Positions 45,601 to 56,137 of a stretch of DNA of 64,000 nucleotides are shown here, piece by piece. Within the stretch, counting starts at the first letter, position 1. Each line of letters starts with the position of its first letter. Source of the stretch: Iris pallida (lineage: Eukaryota > Streptophyta > Magnoliopsida > Asparagales > Iridaceae); the NCBI GenBank assembly GCA_029216955.1, contig JANAVB010002199.1, forward strand, positions 15,912,956-15,976,955. The letters are read 5' to 3'. The notes under the pieces are model-generated. The model was not told the DNA's origin, searched no databases, and was given only the letters and a program-made list of their open reading frames with translations. The position numbers and the translations under genes are program-made.

Positions 45601-46588
45601 TAAAGAATTTCTGACTTCTGACTTACCATAACCTAAATGCAAGAAAAGTTAGACTTGGGTAAGTCGTGTATGACAGTTTTTTTTTTTATCTTGCTTACCC
45701 ATAGTAACAGGGAATTTATGTATACTTGGATTGCCGGATGCTAATGCTGAATATCCTCAGTGCTCAGGCATACCCAAATTGGAATACATGTCTAATTGAG
45801 TGGGTTAGCATAAATTATCTGACAGTAGTCCTCAAAATTTATAGTGAGAGAGAGAGAGAGAGATTTACGGTGATCATCATAGTTCTGAAGTTCTATATGT
45901 TAATTGAGGGCATGGTCCCCATGACAACTTTGGACATCACTGTGAGAGAGTAATTCATCACGAGTTGGTCTCCACATCTACTTAAATGGATACAAATAGG
46001 ATATGGCACAACTTGGTCAATGTGGCATGGGCACGACACCGACTTTGGAGTTTCCTAGTGTTTGAATGTCCGATAGTATCCATGTCAGGTATAATACGCT
46101 ACAATATCTTTACTCTCATTTTAGCTATTTTATGTTCTCCTATTTTAATTTTATTTGATTATAGCAGCATTTCACTCTCTGTACGCTTATAAATCATTTC
46201 ATGCTTTCTGCAAGCAATTCATGTCTACTTATTAGTGTGGTGTATGTAATACTTTGTGATAAACTGATGATCATTCTACCCCTAAATTGTTTAAAACTTA
46301 GATATGGTTTCATAAATCTTAAGGAACTACTTCGGAGAGCCTGGTGAAATAACTCACAACTATGCTTTATAAAAAAAATGAACACCATTAAATCTAGGTT
46401 GGTTTACAAACTAGCATTTTTCATGTATGGTGTTGGGAAATGTAACAAGAATCTGATGATACGCGTTGATGTTAATATTTTCATGGTTGAGGCAGGGGGA
46501 AGATGCATCCATCGAAGCTGCTGTAATGGCGATCTCTAATTGTCTGAGAGAACCTGTTGGAGCAAATAACTGCTCCGAAGTAAAGTAA
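39646..46588 (+). CDS. Thylakoid lumenal 15 kDa protein (15.0 kDa protein 2 type), six exons
   Basis: Exons: 39646-39838, 42622-42725, 44073-44163, 44545-44613, 45419-45528, 46496-46588; total 660 bp, 219 codons plus TAA, all in phase. Residues 1-45 are a Ser/Lys/Pro-rich chloroplast transit peptide. A hydrophobic stretch follows (LNLAFSAALAVGIALSG) and then ADA, a lumenal processing site. The mature part contains ELLPKEFTPVIDVAGFL, EKDTGFKLRVLAQNYP, GLAIKDFWQVDDRTIVFVAD, FWSRLAGKYGNMFYWKEKGE and AAVMAISNCLREPVG. I recognise this as the Arabidopsis thylakoid lumenal 15.0 kDa protein 2 family, with a TPM-type fold. Its exact role in the lumen is not settled. I chose ATG 39646 over the GTG nine bases earlier. 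The exon 1 donor (G/GTCCGA) is weak but is the one that keeps phase. No stop or frameshift was seen. Confidence 0.93.
40066..40293. mobile_element. MITE-like inverted-repeat element
   Basis: The ends are imperfect inverted repeats: GTGCACCCACCGAAG...AACTTGTGTG on the left and the complement of GGTTCACCCACCAAAACTAG on the right. Related half-copies in both orientations continue to 40400 and reappear at 41350-41430 and 41595-41630. This suggests a larger foldback later split by the Pack-MULE-like element. No coding capacity. Confidence 0.5.
40636..40707. repeat. 72-bp foldback inside the Pack-MULE-like element
   Basis: Arms TACAGTGACTGCAGG...CTTGCCTGCAGTC and the matching complement pair with about three mismatches around a 14-nt loop. 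Related GACTGCA/TGCAGTC boxes continue to the left to about 40550. Confidence 0.8.
40700..41104 (-). pseudogene. Captured Cys-rich zinc-finger-like gene fragment
   Basis: The frame has 134 codons. The N-terminal two-thirds carries regularly spaced Cys and His: CLVRDSCPLH, HRGALCHLCTSC, HPGSFCCLCF and CSKCTSVSHLSC. The pattern looks like a PHD/RING-type zinc-binding domain, though I cannot name the family. The C-terminal part is Pro/Ser-rich low complexity running into the foldback. A second frame (40635-41222) offers an upstream ATG but reads the Cys-rich part out of frame. The fragment ends inside the transposon, so it is most likely a captured partial gene with no independent function. Confidence 0.6.
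41637..42362. mobile_element. hAT-type non-autonomous element (MITE)
   Basis: Terminal inverted repeats CAGGGCCGGCCCT on both ends are bordered by 8 bp GCGAACAA (41629-41636) and GCGAACAG (42363-42370), seven of eight identical. An 8-bp duplication and CAGGG ends are typical of hAT elements. The 726-bp body has no transposase. About a dozen TATCGG hexamers, mostly preceded by G or A, cluster in two blocks near the ends (about 41825-41930 and 42190-42290). Confidence 0.85.
42726..44072 (+). other. Intron 2 of the lumenal-protein gene
   Basis: 1.35 kb between GTGTGTG and TTATTAG. It has a short GTT microsatellite near 43157-43180. No gene or complete element was recognised. Confidence 0.7.
45529..46495 (+). 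other. Intron 5 of the lumenal-protein gene
   Basis: AT-rich, with a poly-T run near 45678 and a GA microsatellite at about 45845-45863. No gene or mobile element is visible. Introns 3 (44164-44544) and 4 (44614-45418) are likewise unremarkable. Confidence 0.7.
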
Positions 46589-46777
46589 CTATGAGTTCGT
46601 TATATCGTCGCAGATATGATTTCGAAGGAAGAAGATATTGCGACAACCATTGCAGGATATGAAGATGGTCATTTTCATTCTAATTCATTCAGTCTGTGCA
46701 TGACCTCTGGTTCTGCATTTGTAATCACAATTCCTGATTGTAGTCAGTGAAAGAGAGAATATTGTAAAAGTACTCTT
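46589..46777 (+). other. 3' flank of the lumenal-protein gene up to the Copia insertion
   Basis: Only 189 bp separate the TAA (46586-46588) from the Copia LTR. It includes TTTGTAATCA and ATTGTAAAAG, weak polyadenylation-like stretches, and no AATAAA. The natural 3' UTR may end here or inside the LTR. Confidence 0.5.
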
Positions 46778-47630
46778 TGTTAGTGCCGAGGCACAATTTT
46801 CGATGGAAAATTCTGAAACTGAAACAATTGTAAAGACAACGTTTCAAATGCAACACCTTAAAGAAGATGTGCAACAGAGATCCTGGAGGATTCTGAATTA
46901 CGAGGATCTAAAAAGATTCTACGTAATACACAAAAAATCTAAAGAGACTTTTGTGCAAGCGACTATCGGCAGTAGAGCTTCTAAAAAGAAGTTACTGTAA
47001 AAGGCAACAGCAGCGATGACAGGCGAGAATGAAATGCTGGGGTGAATGAACCACCGTTGCTCAAAGCTTTATTCGTCCCACACGAGCACGAACAGCTTCC
47101 AGGAACCAGCAAGTTCACGAAGAACTTCTGGAACGCTCGTAAGTCAATATTTGAGACTTGAACGGGCTTCCTGGACTTAACAGACTCCCTCAACTCTCTT
47201 TTTGGTACATCTTTCAAAGGAGGCCAAGGGGCTCTATTTATATAGTGGAGTTGAGACTTCACCTCTTCTCCTATCCGATGTGGGACTAAAATACCAATAC
47301 TCAAAAATAGAGTTTGATATTTTAGATCATCCCACAATCAGCATAGAAGTGTGCCAGTCCACGCCTACCCCCCGAACACTCCCGTGCATGCACGAGACAT
47401 CCTGGAGTCCGTGTCCGAGTCCGAGTCCGCACAACAAAAATTAACTTGCATCCTTGTTGGATTTAATCCTTTTTCCTTCTAGGAAAATACTTTCACATGG
47501 CACAAACTTGTGCCCCACTACACCTCATGTGCACACCTCAACACAAGCAATGCATTATATTGAGATACTCACCATTTGGTGTAGCCGATGTGGGACTATC
47601 TTTTCTAGTCCAAAGGCAAAAATACCAACA
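46778..47630 (-). repeat. Copia 3' LTR (853 bp)
   Basis: On the plus strand it starts TGTTAGTGCC and ends ATACCAACA; on the minus strand it reads TGTTGGTATTT...ACTAACA. It matches 63521-64000. A TATA box is at 47234-47243 (minus CTATATAAATAG). Copies of GTCCCACATCGG lie near 47273-47285 and 47586-47597; I have seen this motif often in plant LTRs. Confidence 0.92.
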
Positions 47631-47645
47631 ATCCTCCACATATCT
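47631..47645 (-). promoter_or_regulatory. Polypurine tract, Copia element
   Basis: Minus strand GATATGTGGAGGAT directly precedes the 3' LTR start TGTTGGTA. A purine-rich GTGGAGGA tract is the usual plus-strand primer of copia elements and fixes the 3' LTR boundary. Confidence 0.75.
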
Positions 47646-47960
47646 CAATATATGGGTTGAGCGTTCCCCACAGTGACTGCCCATCATGCATTAGGAGAGA
47701 TGTCGCTACGACTTGAATCTTCCCGCATAGGTTAAATAACAGCATGATACAAGAATGGACTAAGCCTTGAATTCTGCACCATAACTGCAATTCTTCCTAC
47801 TCACATAATGACATCAACTGTGCTTCTGGCTGCACATTGAAGGCCTTGTGCCAGCCTAGTTTCAGTGTATAATTTTTGGGCGTCTACAAGTTTACCTTCA
47901 AGAGATGGCCTGATATCTCTGTCCATACACTATAGGTGAGTTCTTTATAAAGAGTCATGG

Positions 47961-48415
47961 CATGAAGCATTGCGCTTCTTTGCGGTGCTACGCCGCTATG
48001 ACATGGCTTAAAGCCGAGGCTTTACCCCACCTGGGTACCTCATCGTAGTGTCATACTACTGTAGCATGAGGTCACAGGCCTCTTTGTAGTGCCAAACTAC
48101 CCAGCATGAAGCCTTGCGCTTCCGTACGGTGTTACGCCGCTATGACATGGCTCACAAAGCCGAGGCTTTACCCTACCTGGTACCTCTTCGTGGTGTCATG
48201 CCACTGTAACATGAGGACATCGTCCTCTTTGTAGTGCTGTCTACTTCTCTTTATTACGATTATCATACAGCATTAGGCTATCTGCCTATTTGCGGTGCTA
48301 CTCCGCTGTGACTTGGCTTGCAAAGCCGAGGCATTACCCCTACCTGGGAACCTCATGGTGGAGTCACCCCACTATAGCATGGAGTTACACTCCTTGTAGT
48401 GCTGCGCTACCGTGC
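47961..48415. repeat. Three 145-165-bp imperfect tandem repeats in Copia 3' spacer
   Basis: Units start near 47961, 48105 and 48271. Each holds TGCGGTGCTAC or a variant, CGCTATGACATGGCT, AAAGCCGAGGCTTTACC, ACCTGG and TTTGTAGTGC. Each contains several short self-complementary boxes. The spacer between the RNase H stop and the 3' LTR (47646-48688) is otherwise noncoding. Confidence 0.85.
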
Positions 48416-48688
48416 TTCCTGTAAAGCACTCCAGGCATTCACTCTGCCTGAGAACTCATTAAGGCATTTAAGCTAACCTTCCTACAGGATCCGTTTTTCG
48501 CAGAAAACAACAGTAGACATCAGTGGTTGTAGGTCCGTAACCTCTCCATGTCACAGAGGACAAGTACCCACCGTTCCTGATATTCTTCTGGTTAATAGTC
48601 CTCCTTTGAACCAAAAGCTAGATGCCTAGTAGATTTCTCTTTGAACTAATAGCATAAAACTTTATGGTAGGATTGTAATAACACAATA

Positions 48689-49435
48689 TCAGAATGCCTT
48701 CAAGCCTATTTTACAAGCTGTGTCATCGACCAGCTGGCGCTTGAGGCCCTTGGTGAACGGATCCGCCAGGTTCTCCTGACTCCGAACATCAATCACTGCA
48801 ATAACACCCCTCTTGATGAGATCGTGTATTGTCCTGTGCTTCAACCGCACAGTCCTCTTCTTTCCGTTGAAGAGGTCATTTGATGCCACTGCTGCTGCCG
48901 CCTGGTTGTCACAGTATATCGGTATTGCCGGTATCTGAGCCCCAACCACCGGAAGATCATACATGAGCTCCCGAAGCCACTCTGCTTCATCTGCAGCAGC
49001 ATCCAATGCAAAGAATTCAGATTCCATGGAGGAGCGAGATAACATAGTCTGCTTCTTCGACTTCCACGATATAGCAGCTCCGCCCATGACGAATACGAAT
49101 CCACCTGTAGAATACTCGCTCTCCATATCTAAACACCATCTAGCATCACTGAAGCCTTCCACTACTGACGGATCTCCGTTGTAGAAAAGTGCATATGTCT
49201 GAGTTTTCTTGAGATATCTCATAACACGCTTCACAGCTTTCCAGTGCTCAATGCCTGGATTGCTAGTGAACCGACTCAGCATTCCCACTGCAAAAGCTAT
49301 GTCAGGTCTTGTGGTAGTAGTAGCGTACATCAAGCTTCCGATGACGCTAGCGTACTCCAACTGCCTGACGCTTTCCCTCGAATTTGGCTCCAGCTTCTGA
49401 TCACTCCGGTACGGTGTATCAATAAAAGAAAGATC
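48689..49435 (-). pseudogene. Copia RNase H domain
   Basis: The frame gives EYASVIGSLMYATTTTRPDI, VKRVMRYLKKT, GFSDARWC, STGGFVFVMGGAAISWKSKK, SMESEFFALDAAADEAEWLR, YCDNQAAAAVASN and HRTIHDLI...IDVRSQENLADPFTKGL, the standard copia RNase H with its D-E-D residues. It is in the same frame as the RT but separated by a TAA at 49436-49438. The polyprotein ends at 48689 with KIGLKAF. Confidence 0.93.
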
Positions 49436-50629
49436 TTAATACCCGTAGCGAGTGAGCATCTTCTCAATATAATGAGATTGTGACAGCGCTATTCCAGTGC
49501 CTGTCTGGATGATCTTGAGCCCCAAGATTACGTCGGCATCCCCCAAGTCCTTCATACTGAACTTGGTCGAGAGGAATTTCTTTGTCTCTGTGACGCAGCT
49601 TAAATCCGTACCTAGGATTAGCATGTCGTCCACGTAAAGACATACGATTACTCCTCTTCCGTCCGCAAACTTCGTATAGACACACTTGTCTGTTTCACTG
49701 ACCCTGTAGCCATTTGACCTTATCACCTTGTCAAACTTCTCATGCCACATTTTGGGAGCTTGTTTCAAACCATACAGAGACTTCATCAACTTGGAGACTT
49801 TGTCTTCCAGACCTCTGACGACAAAACCTTCTGGTTGTTGCATGTAGATCTCTTCGGTCAGCTCGTCATTAAGGAATACCGTTTTCACATCCATCTGATG
49901 TATCACCAGCTTGTGTATTGCTGCTAGAGCAATTAACAATCTGATGGTTGTCATCCGAGCTACTGGAGCATAAGTGTCAAAGTAGTCGATCCCCTGCTTC
50001 TGAGCAAACCCCTTGGCCACTAGCCTGGCCTTGAACTTGTCAATGGTTCCATCTGCTTTCATCTTCTTCTTGAAGATCCATTTGCATCCGATGGGTCTTG
50101 CTCCTTCTGGCAGGTCAACCAATACCCATGTGTTATTGGAGGTGATTGAGTCAATCTCGTTGTCTATCGCCTCCTTCCAGAATACAGCATCTCTGGTCTT
50201 CATCGCCTCATCATAGGTCAGCGGATCTGCTTCCACATGATAGGTGACGAAGTCATCTCCGAAGTCTTTCGGCCTCCTCGTTCGCTTAGTTGACGGCTCA
50301 GCGAGTTCTGGTTCAGCTGGTGTCTCCTTGACGACAGCTTCATCTTGGACTACTGGTTCATTAAAGACTTCTGTCTGCTTTGTACCCTCATCATTCTCCG
50401 GAAGATCCGCGAGAACAATATTCTTGTGTTTTGCAAACTTGTCTTCAAAGTATTCAGCATCGCGAGATTCGATGATATGGTTTGACTCGATATCAAGGAA
50501 TCTCCGAGCATCACTCTTCTCGGCATACCCCAAGAAGATCGCCTTCGTAGTCCTTGTCCCCAGCTTCTGAATCTTCAGATCCGGGAGCTTCACATAAGCC
50601 AGACACCCCCACACTCGAATGACATTCAA
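49436..50629 (-). pseudogene. Copia reverse transcriptase domain
   Basis: It starts in the integrase C-terminal tract (VWGCLAYVKLPD, IFLGYAEKSDARRF) and a variable acidic linker. It then gives the copia RT: NTWVLVDLPEGARPIGCKWI, KARLVAKGFAQKQGIDY, YAPVARMTTIRLL, HQMDVKTVFLND, MQQPEGF, KSLYGLKQAPKMWH, and the active site CLYVDDMLI followed by MKDLGDADVILGLKI. Catalytic Asp residues are present. The domain ends at a TAA, so the encoded polyprotein would stop before RNase H. Confidence 0.94.
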
Positions 50630-51354
50630 GTTAGGTCTGACTTTGAACTAGAGATCATGAGGAGTTATGTCGGAAGTTGCATATGGCACTCTGTTCAGAA
50701 TGAACGTTGCCTTTAATGCAGCTTCTCCCCAGTAGCACTTTGGAAGACCCGCAGTCAACAGCATGGAGTTCATCATCTCTGTCAACGTTCTGTTCTTCCT
50801 TTCTGCTACTCCGTTGGATTGAGGAGAGTACGGAGCCGTTGTCTCATTGATGATTCAATGTTCTTTGCAGAATGATAAGAATTCATGAGACCGATACTCC
50901 CCGCCTCGATCACTCCTTAACCTCTTGAGATATTGTCTAGTTTGCCGCTCAGCCTCGGCCCTGAACTCCTTGAACTTCTCGAATGCTTCGTCTTTAGACT
51001 TGAGCAAGTAAACGAAAGCATACTTTGAGAAGTCATCGATGAAAGTAATGAAATACTTCATCCCGGCCTTTGTAGAGAATTGTTTGAAGTCACAGATATC
51101 TGAGTGAACCAACTCCAGAAGATCTGTGCTTCGATGGACCCTGTGAAAGGGTTTCCTTGTGATCTTCGTCTGAGCACATACTTCGCATTTCTCTACCTTA
51201 CCCCCACACTTGGAGATAAGTCCTAGACTAGACATTCTGTTAATCATTTTACAATGAACATGTCCTAGCCTATTATGCCACAACTCAAGAGAATAATCAG
51301 AAAAAGTGATTGCATTTATATTATCATGCTGGGTTACAACAAGCTGAATCTTGT
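50630..51354 (-). pseudogene. Copia integrase domain
   Basis: From the element 5 junction the frame reads the pre-integrase zinc region LWHNRLGHVHCKMINRM...CEVCAQTK, then HSDICDF (first Asp), FIDDFSKYAFVYLLKSK and LRSDRGGEY (second Asp). A TGA at 50855-50857 follows CKEH, then NGVAERKN (Glu) appears in the same frame, with a second stop (TAG) at 50648-50650. The same frame continues into RT, so integrase and RT were one polyprotein. The N-terminal end is split by element 5; the CTTGT duplication occupies 51350-51354. Confidence 0.93.
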
Positions 51355-54300
51355 TGTCACGCCCCAGTACCGAAATACGGGGACGGACTAGGCCAGCTAC
51401 TCCGTATGAGGTATAAAACGTCATACGGCGATCGTGGCTGTCAATCTTGCTGGGTATCCTAGCATGCAAGCAGTCTATGGCCTAAATCTGATCTCATATC
51501 CACAGGCAATAATCAATGAAATAACGACAAGAGAGATAATCATATGAAAAACAGGAAATACTCATATGATAATCAGAGAGTCTACAATAAGAAATAATGT
51601 AGACAAGAATACCTTCCCACACAGTTCCCTCATGGTCAGGAACTGAAGCACGTCCTCCAAGTCAAGTCTGGAAGATCCACATGGTCGGTCACAGGCAATC
51701 TGGGAACAATCCAGGGTTGGTCAGGCCAACCGTAGCAAGTACCAGAAAGGAAGGCTCAAGGACGGACGAAGAAAACCAGCAGGATATAATATAACAGAAA
51801 TAGCATCTAAAAACAGTAAATGAGGTAAGGGATCGTGCGGTACCAACGCACGATAACAATCCAACAACTAAAAGTATTCTGGTCGTAACCTCGGTCGATA
51901 GCCTATCGTAGCACAATAACCAACCCAACAATCAAACAAGAACATGGGTTGGATCATGCACCACGATAGTCCATGTTCCTCAGTTATTCCCAAAAGTAAC
52001 TCAACAATCATCACAATCATCCTAACATACACTAATGCCAGCATCGCTAACTGGAGATCGTAGTCTGTCATCGGAGCAGTAACCCATCCCTACATCAAAC
52101 AAGAACAAGGGAACGAATTACTGCACCGGGACAGCGTTACGTGCCAGCCAGCTTAGCAAGCAACAAGCCAAACAATTATATAAATAAGCGGCCACTCAAA
52201 TGTCTACGGCTGTCTATGTGGTGGTTGGGTTACCCCAACAATGCCATATAGGAATCCTCAGATCGTGCTATATCCCGCAAGGGCTAGCGAGGCCAAATAA
52301 CACATAGCAGGTAGGTATGCACGGTCCCTCGGAAGGCCACCGTGCTAAGCAGGAGTACATATAGTAGTCGGATACTGCCATATCCGTGGCGGCCAACCCC
52401 GACGCGCCAGGACGAGCCTGTGGCGGCCGGTAATGCACGATCTCGGGATTCCGTTCCCTCCCAATGCTTCTACCATTTTTTAGTTGCCTAGATTAACCCT
52501 ACATTTATCCGGAATCACATGCCGTGGTCACATGCTCATCCTCCTAGATGTCGTACCTCAGTACGAGAACGCTAAGTAAGAATCAGCCTCGGCACCTATA
52601 GTCCCAGTTGTGATCCATCCTTAGTGTTATGCAACAAGCAAGCAAGCAATCCTAACCACGCTAAAACTATAGGCCAACTACCAGATACCCGTGCAGGTAA
52701 TCATATAATATAGCCAGAATATCAAGATGGCATCGCAATGCCATATAATCATGGAAGTAGCACCTCAAAGTGCCAATAGACAAAGGGCACCGCAGTGCAA
52801 GGTCAGGGCCAGTACCTCACGGGGTAAGCTGGACTTATAGCACGGATACAGGTAGTCAGGTCTGGGACAAGGACAACTCTGTCAGCCACAAGAAGTCATC
52901 TGCCCACATCGTGGCATGGATATCAGGTCAAGTACAAGACCAGAACCTCTACTATAATAACATCTCAAGCATATATGGGAGCCTACAGCTCCAATCATCA
53001 AGTCGGTCTATCCACCAAATCAATCTATCAAGTGTCTCCCATCCATGAGGGAGTGAATATCACGTCAATAAAGACAACCACCAAATACCAATCTCATTTC
53101 CCCTAACAATGCTAGGCCCTCAGACTCACAAGAATCCTCCTAGACAATGATCACAAGCCACTAGAAAACAAGCCCCTCAACTACCAAGACACAGCAATCA
53201 ACCAGGTTCTCTAACTACCGGAATACACAAAGGTACCGGATTGGGCGTTTGGGAAGTCGAGTAAAAATCATATAATAATACCCTCGATATCCTCCTCGTT
53301 CCGCGAGACACTCGCACCAGTATCCAAAATCCAAAAGTCCTCGAAGACATATCTGATCAAATTAGAACATCACCAAAGAACTAGCAACACTATCTAAGAA
53401 CCCACTTAGTCTACCATAATCATTATCTCAATATCATATCTCCTCATAGTCAATCCTCGAATCAGATCAAAATCCCAACACACGGGTCAGCACTTAATCA
53501 ACGCCGTCGGATGATGGCAAGGATTGTGTGAACCACTCTGGATCAGATCCACAACCCTTAAACCAAACAAGGACCAGGGTTGCAGACCCTCACCCGAGTA
53601 GAACCACTCTCCTTACACAATCCGGCAGACGGGACAGACAATGAGATAACAAACTAAACTAGAACACCATCTAAAGGAAGAATCACGAGCCAAGAGTCCA
53701 ATGGGTGATGCCGTCGAAAAGGCAAGGATTGCGTGAACCACTCTGGATCAGATCCACAACCCTTAAAACAAACAAGGACCAGGGTTGCAGACCCTCACCC
53801 GAGTAGAACCGCTCTCCTTACACAATCCGGCGGACAGGACAGATCAAGACGCTAGGCGACTAATCTAGTCGGGAGTCTACCTAGCAGGCAATGAGATCAG
53901 GGATACTATACCAAGAAGAACATGCATGAGTTCAGTCCCGCAAACCAAAGGAATGGCACTGCCCAATCCTTCGAACCAAATTCCCAACCGGGAATTCTGA
54001 AAAAATCCGGCAGTCTCCTTTGTATTCTGGACGGGAGTACCCTACAAATTGGGGCTAAAATCCACTCGGCGCAACCCGCCGCAGAATCGCAATTCGAGAA
54101 CACTAAGTCTCGACCTCCAGTAGCACTACGATGCGTACTGGGCACCAACCCTAGCCGAGAACACTAAGTCTCGGCCTCCAGCAGCACTACAATGCGTACT
54201 GGGCGCCAAGCCAACATGCATAATATAATCAACTAACCGCCTCGCAGGGCGCATCACAGCACATGTCTATGGTTCTAACCCAAGCACAATCACAGCCACA

Positions 54301-56100
54301 AGAGTAGTTCGCCAAGCCGTACCCGACCGCGAGTCGGACACGGGGCATATGGGGACAATCCATACGTGTGAGTCGTGCTCGTCTCCTCGGAGGTGTGGAT
54401 GACCCGTCCGAGTTGTCCGGTCGTAAACCGGTATCGAACCAAGCTATCCTAGAGAGAGGGCAAGAGCCGTCGATGAGCAAGGGATACTTGCCTAGAGGGC
54501 TCGGCTAGGTAAGCAAGTCTTCGGCGATCTGGACCCAAGCTAGCACGTCCATCGAGGTCCTCAGAACACATAATAAACAATCATTAGAATTAAATAATAA
54601 AATAATAGAATAATCACAAGAGATGGCAGAAGGCTATACCGTGCGGGTCCCGCAAGCAGCGCAGGGATCTGGCACGGAAACTGAGGCACGCAGACCGATA
54701 CGGGCACGCAACCCGAGACGCGCACGTGTATCGAGACGCACACGAGAATCGAGATGACTCGAATATCGAGACGAACAAGAAACAGAAACGTGCACGTAAA
54801 TCAAGACGTGCACGTAGATCGAGACGACACAGAAACCAATGCAGCACGCCAATCGGAGCGAGCACGCAAACCGAAGCAACACAAGATACAATATTATGCG
54901 CAAATCGATACGGCACGCAAATCGGTGCGTGCACGTAAATCGAGGCGGCACGTGTCACAAGTTAGGCACAAAGGCCGAGACACGAGGATCGAGGCAACAC
55001 ACAAACCGAGGTGGTGCGGTGCCCGAGACAGCGCGGGGCTCGAGGCGTCCCGCTGCCCATGACAACACGTGAATCGAGGCGACACGAGAACCGAGACAGC
55101 ACGTGCACCAAGGTATACGCGTATCGAGACGGCACATAACCCGAGCAGCGCGGGGCCCAAAGCGTCCCGCTGCTCGAGGCGTGCACGGAGCTCGAGGGCT
55201 CGCTTCCCGAGACGTACGGGAAACGAGGGAACACGCAAGTCAAGCGTGCGTGCGGCCCGAGGAGAGCGCGACTCCCAAGGCTGCACACTGCTCGAGCAGC
55301 ACGGGGCCCAAGGGCGATCCGCCACTCGAGGCTGGCGCGACGCTCGCGGCGGGGCACGGCGGCTCGCCGGACAGAAGGGAAGAGGGAGAGGAGGAGCAGA
55401 TCCATGGAGGGGAAGTGCCGTCGGGGTCGGCCAGGCTCCGGCGGAGGGGAGGAGACAGAGAGGGGAGGCCGGAGGAGCTTACCGGGGTAGATCGGCTCTC
55501 CGGCGGAGGAGACAGCGGCCACGGAGGAGATGGCGGCGCTGGCGGTGGCGGCCGCAGCGGAGGCCGGAGGGGGCGACGATGATGGTGGTGGCGCTGGTGG
55601 CTGATGGCGGTGGGAGCTCAGGGCGGCCGGAGGTCGGCGGAGGCCGGGAGAAGAGAGGGAGACAGCGAGCGAGAGAGAGGGACGAGAGGCCGAGTGAGCG
55701 GGAGAGAGGAGAGTTGAGGGAGGAGAGAGAGGGCCGGAGGGGGTGAGTGTGGTCGGGAGAGAGATGAGAGAGAGAGAAAGGAATTGGGGGTGGGGGTCGG
55801 CTGATCCAGCAAATAAGAGGGGAGAGAGAGGAAGAGTGAAGAGAGAGGTGAGGGGGTTAAGTAGGGGGAGGAGAGAGAGATGATGTGAGGGAGTGAAATG
55901 ACAAGAGAGAGGGGGAGTAGATATTTTGGAGGGTAGACTTGGATCATGAAATTAATTAATAATAAATAATTAATGAGGGCAAAATCACCTCCAATAAAAT
56001 AATAAAAATTTTAAATACACCCCAAAAATTAAAATCCTCCAAAATACGAAATACAGTCAAAATACAGTCATATACCTATTTCTAAAATAGGGATATGATA
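51355..56100 (-). repeat. Element 5 3' LTR (4746 bp)
   Basis: Pairs with 57437-62245. Its inner end is TATCATATCCC on the minus strand, where the other LTR has TGTCATATCCC, so the terminal TG is mutated. Internal features: a 204-bp-period duplication (units from 53517 and 53721), a degenerate GCACG...ATCGAGACG minisatellite (54640-55290), and a GA/GGAG-rich tract (55350-55920). An extra block of roughly 55 bp near 54130-54190 is missing from the other LTR. Confidence 0.92.
54640..55290. repeat. Degenerate 18-24-bp minisatellite in element 5 3' LTR
   Basis: Repeated variants of GCACGTAAATCGAGACG with drifting spacing. The matching region in the other LTR is 60776-61430. Open frames on both strands here (up to 333 codons at 60890-61891) are Arg-rich or RLDLRAR-type repeats produced by the array and are not taken as genes. 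Confidence 0.7.
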
Positions 56101-56137
56101 TCCTACCCACCTTACAAAAATTTCGTCCTCGAAATTT
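56101..56137 (-). promoter_or_regulatory. Polypurine tract region, element 5
   Basis: Minus strand TTTCGAGGACGAAATTTTTG followed by TAAGGTGGGTAGGA directly before the 3' LTR. It is nearly the same as in element 3. A second TAAGGTGGGTAGAG copy lies about 90 bp further in, at 56190-56206. Confidence 0.8.

Noticed and set aside
46803..47000. 65-codon frame in the Copia LTR (also 63546-63743)
   Set aside because: It lies wholly in the LTR on the antisense strand and has no known domain.
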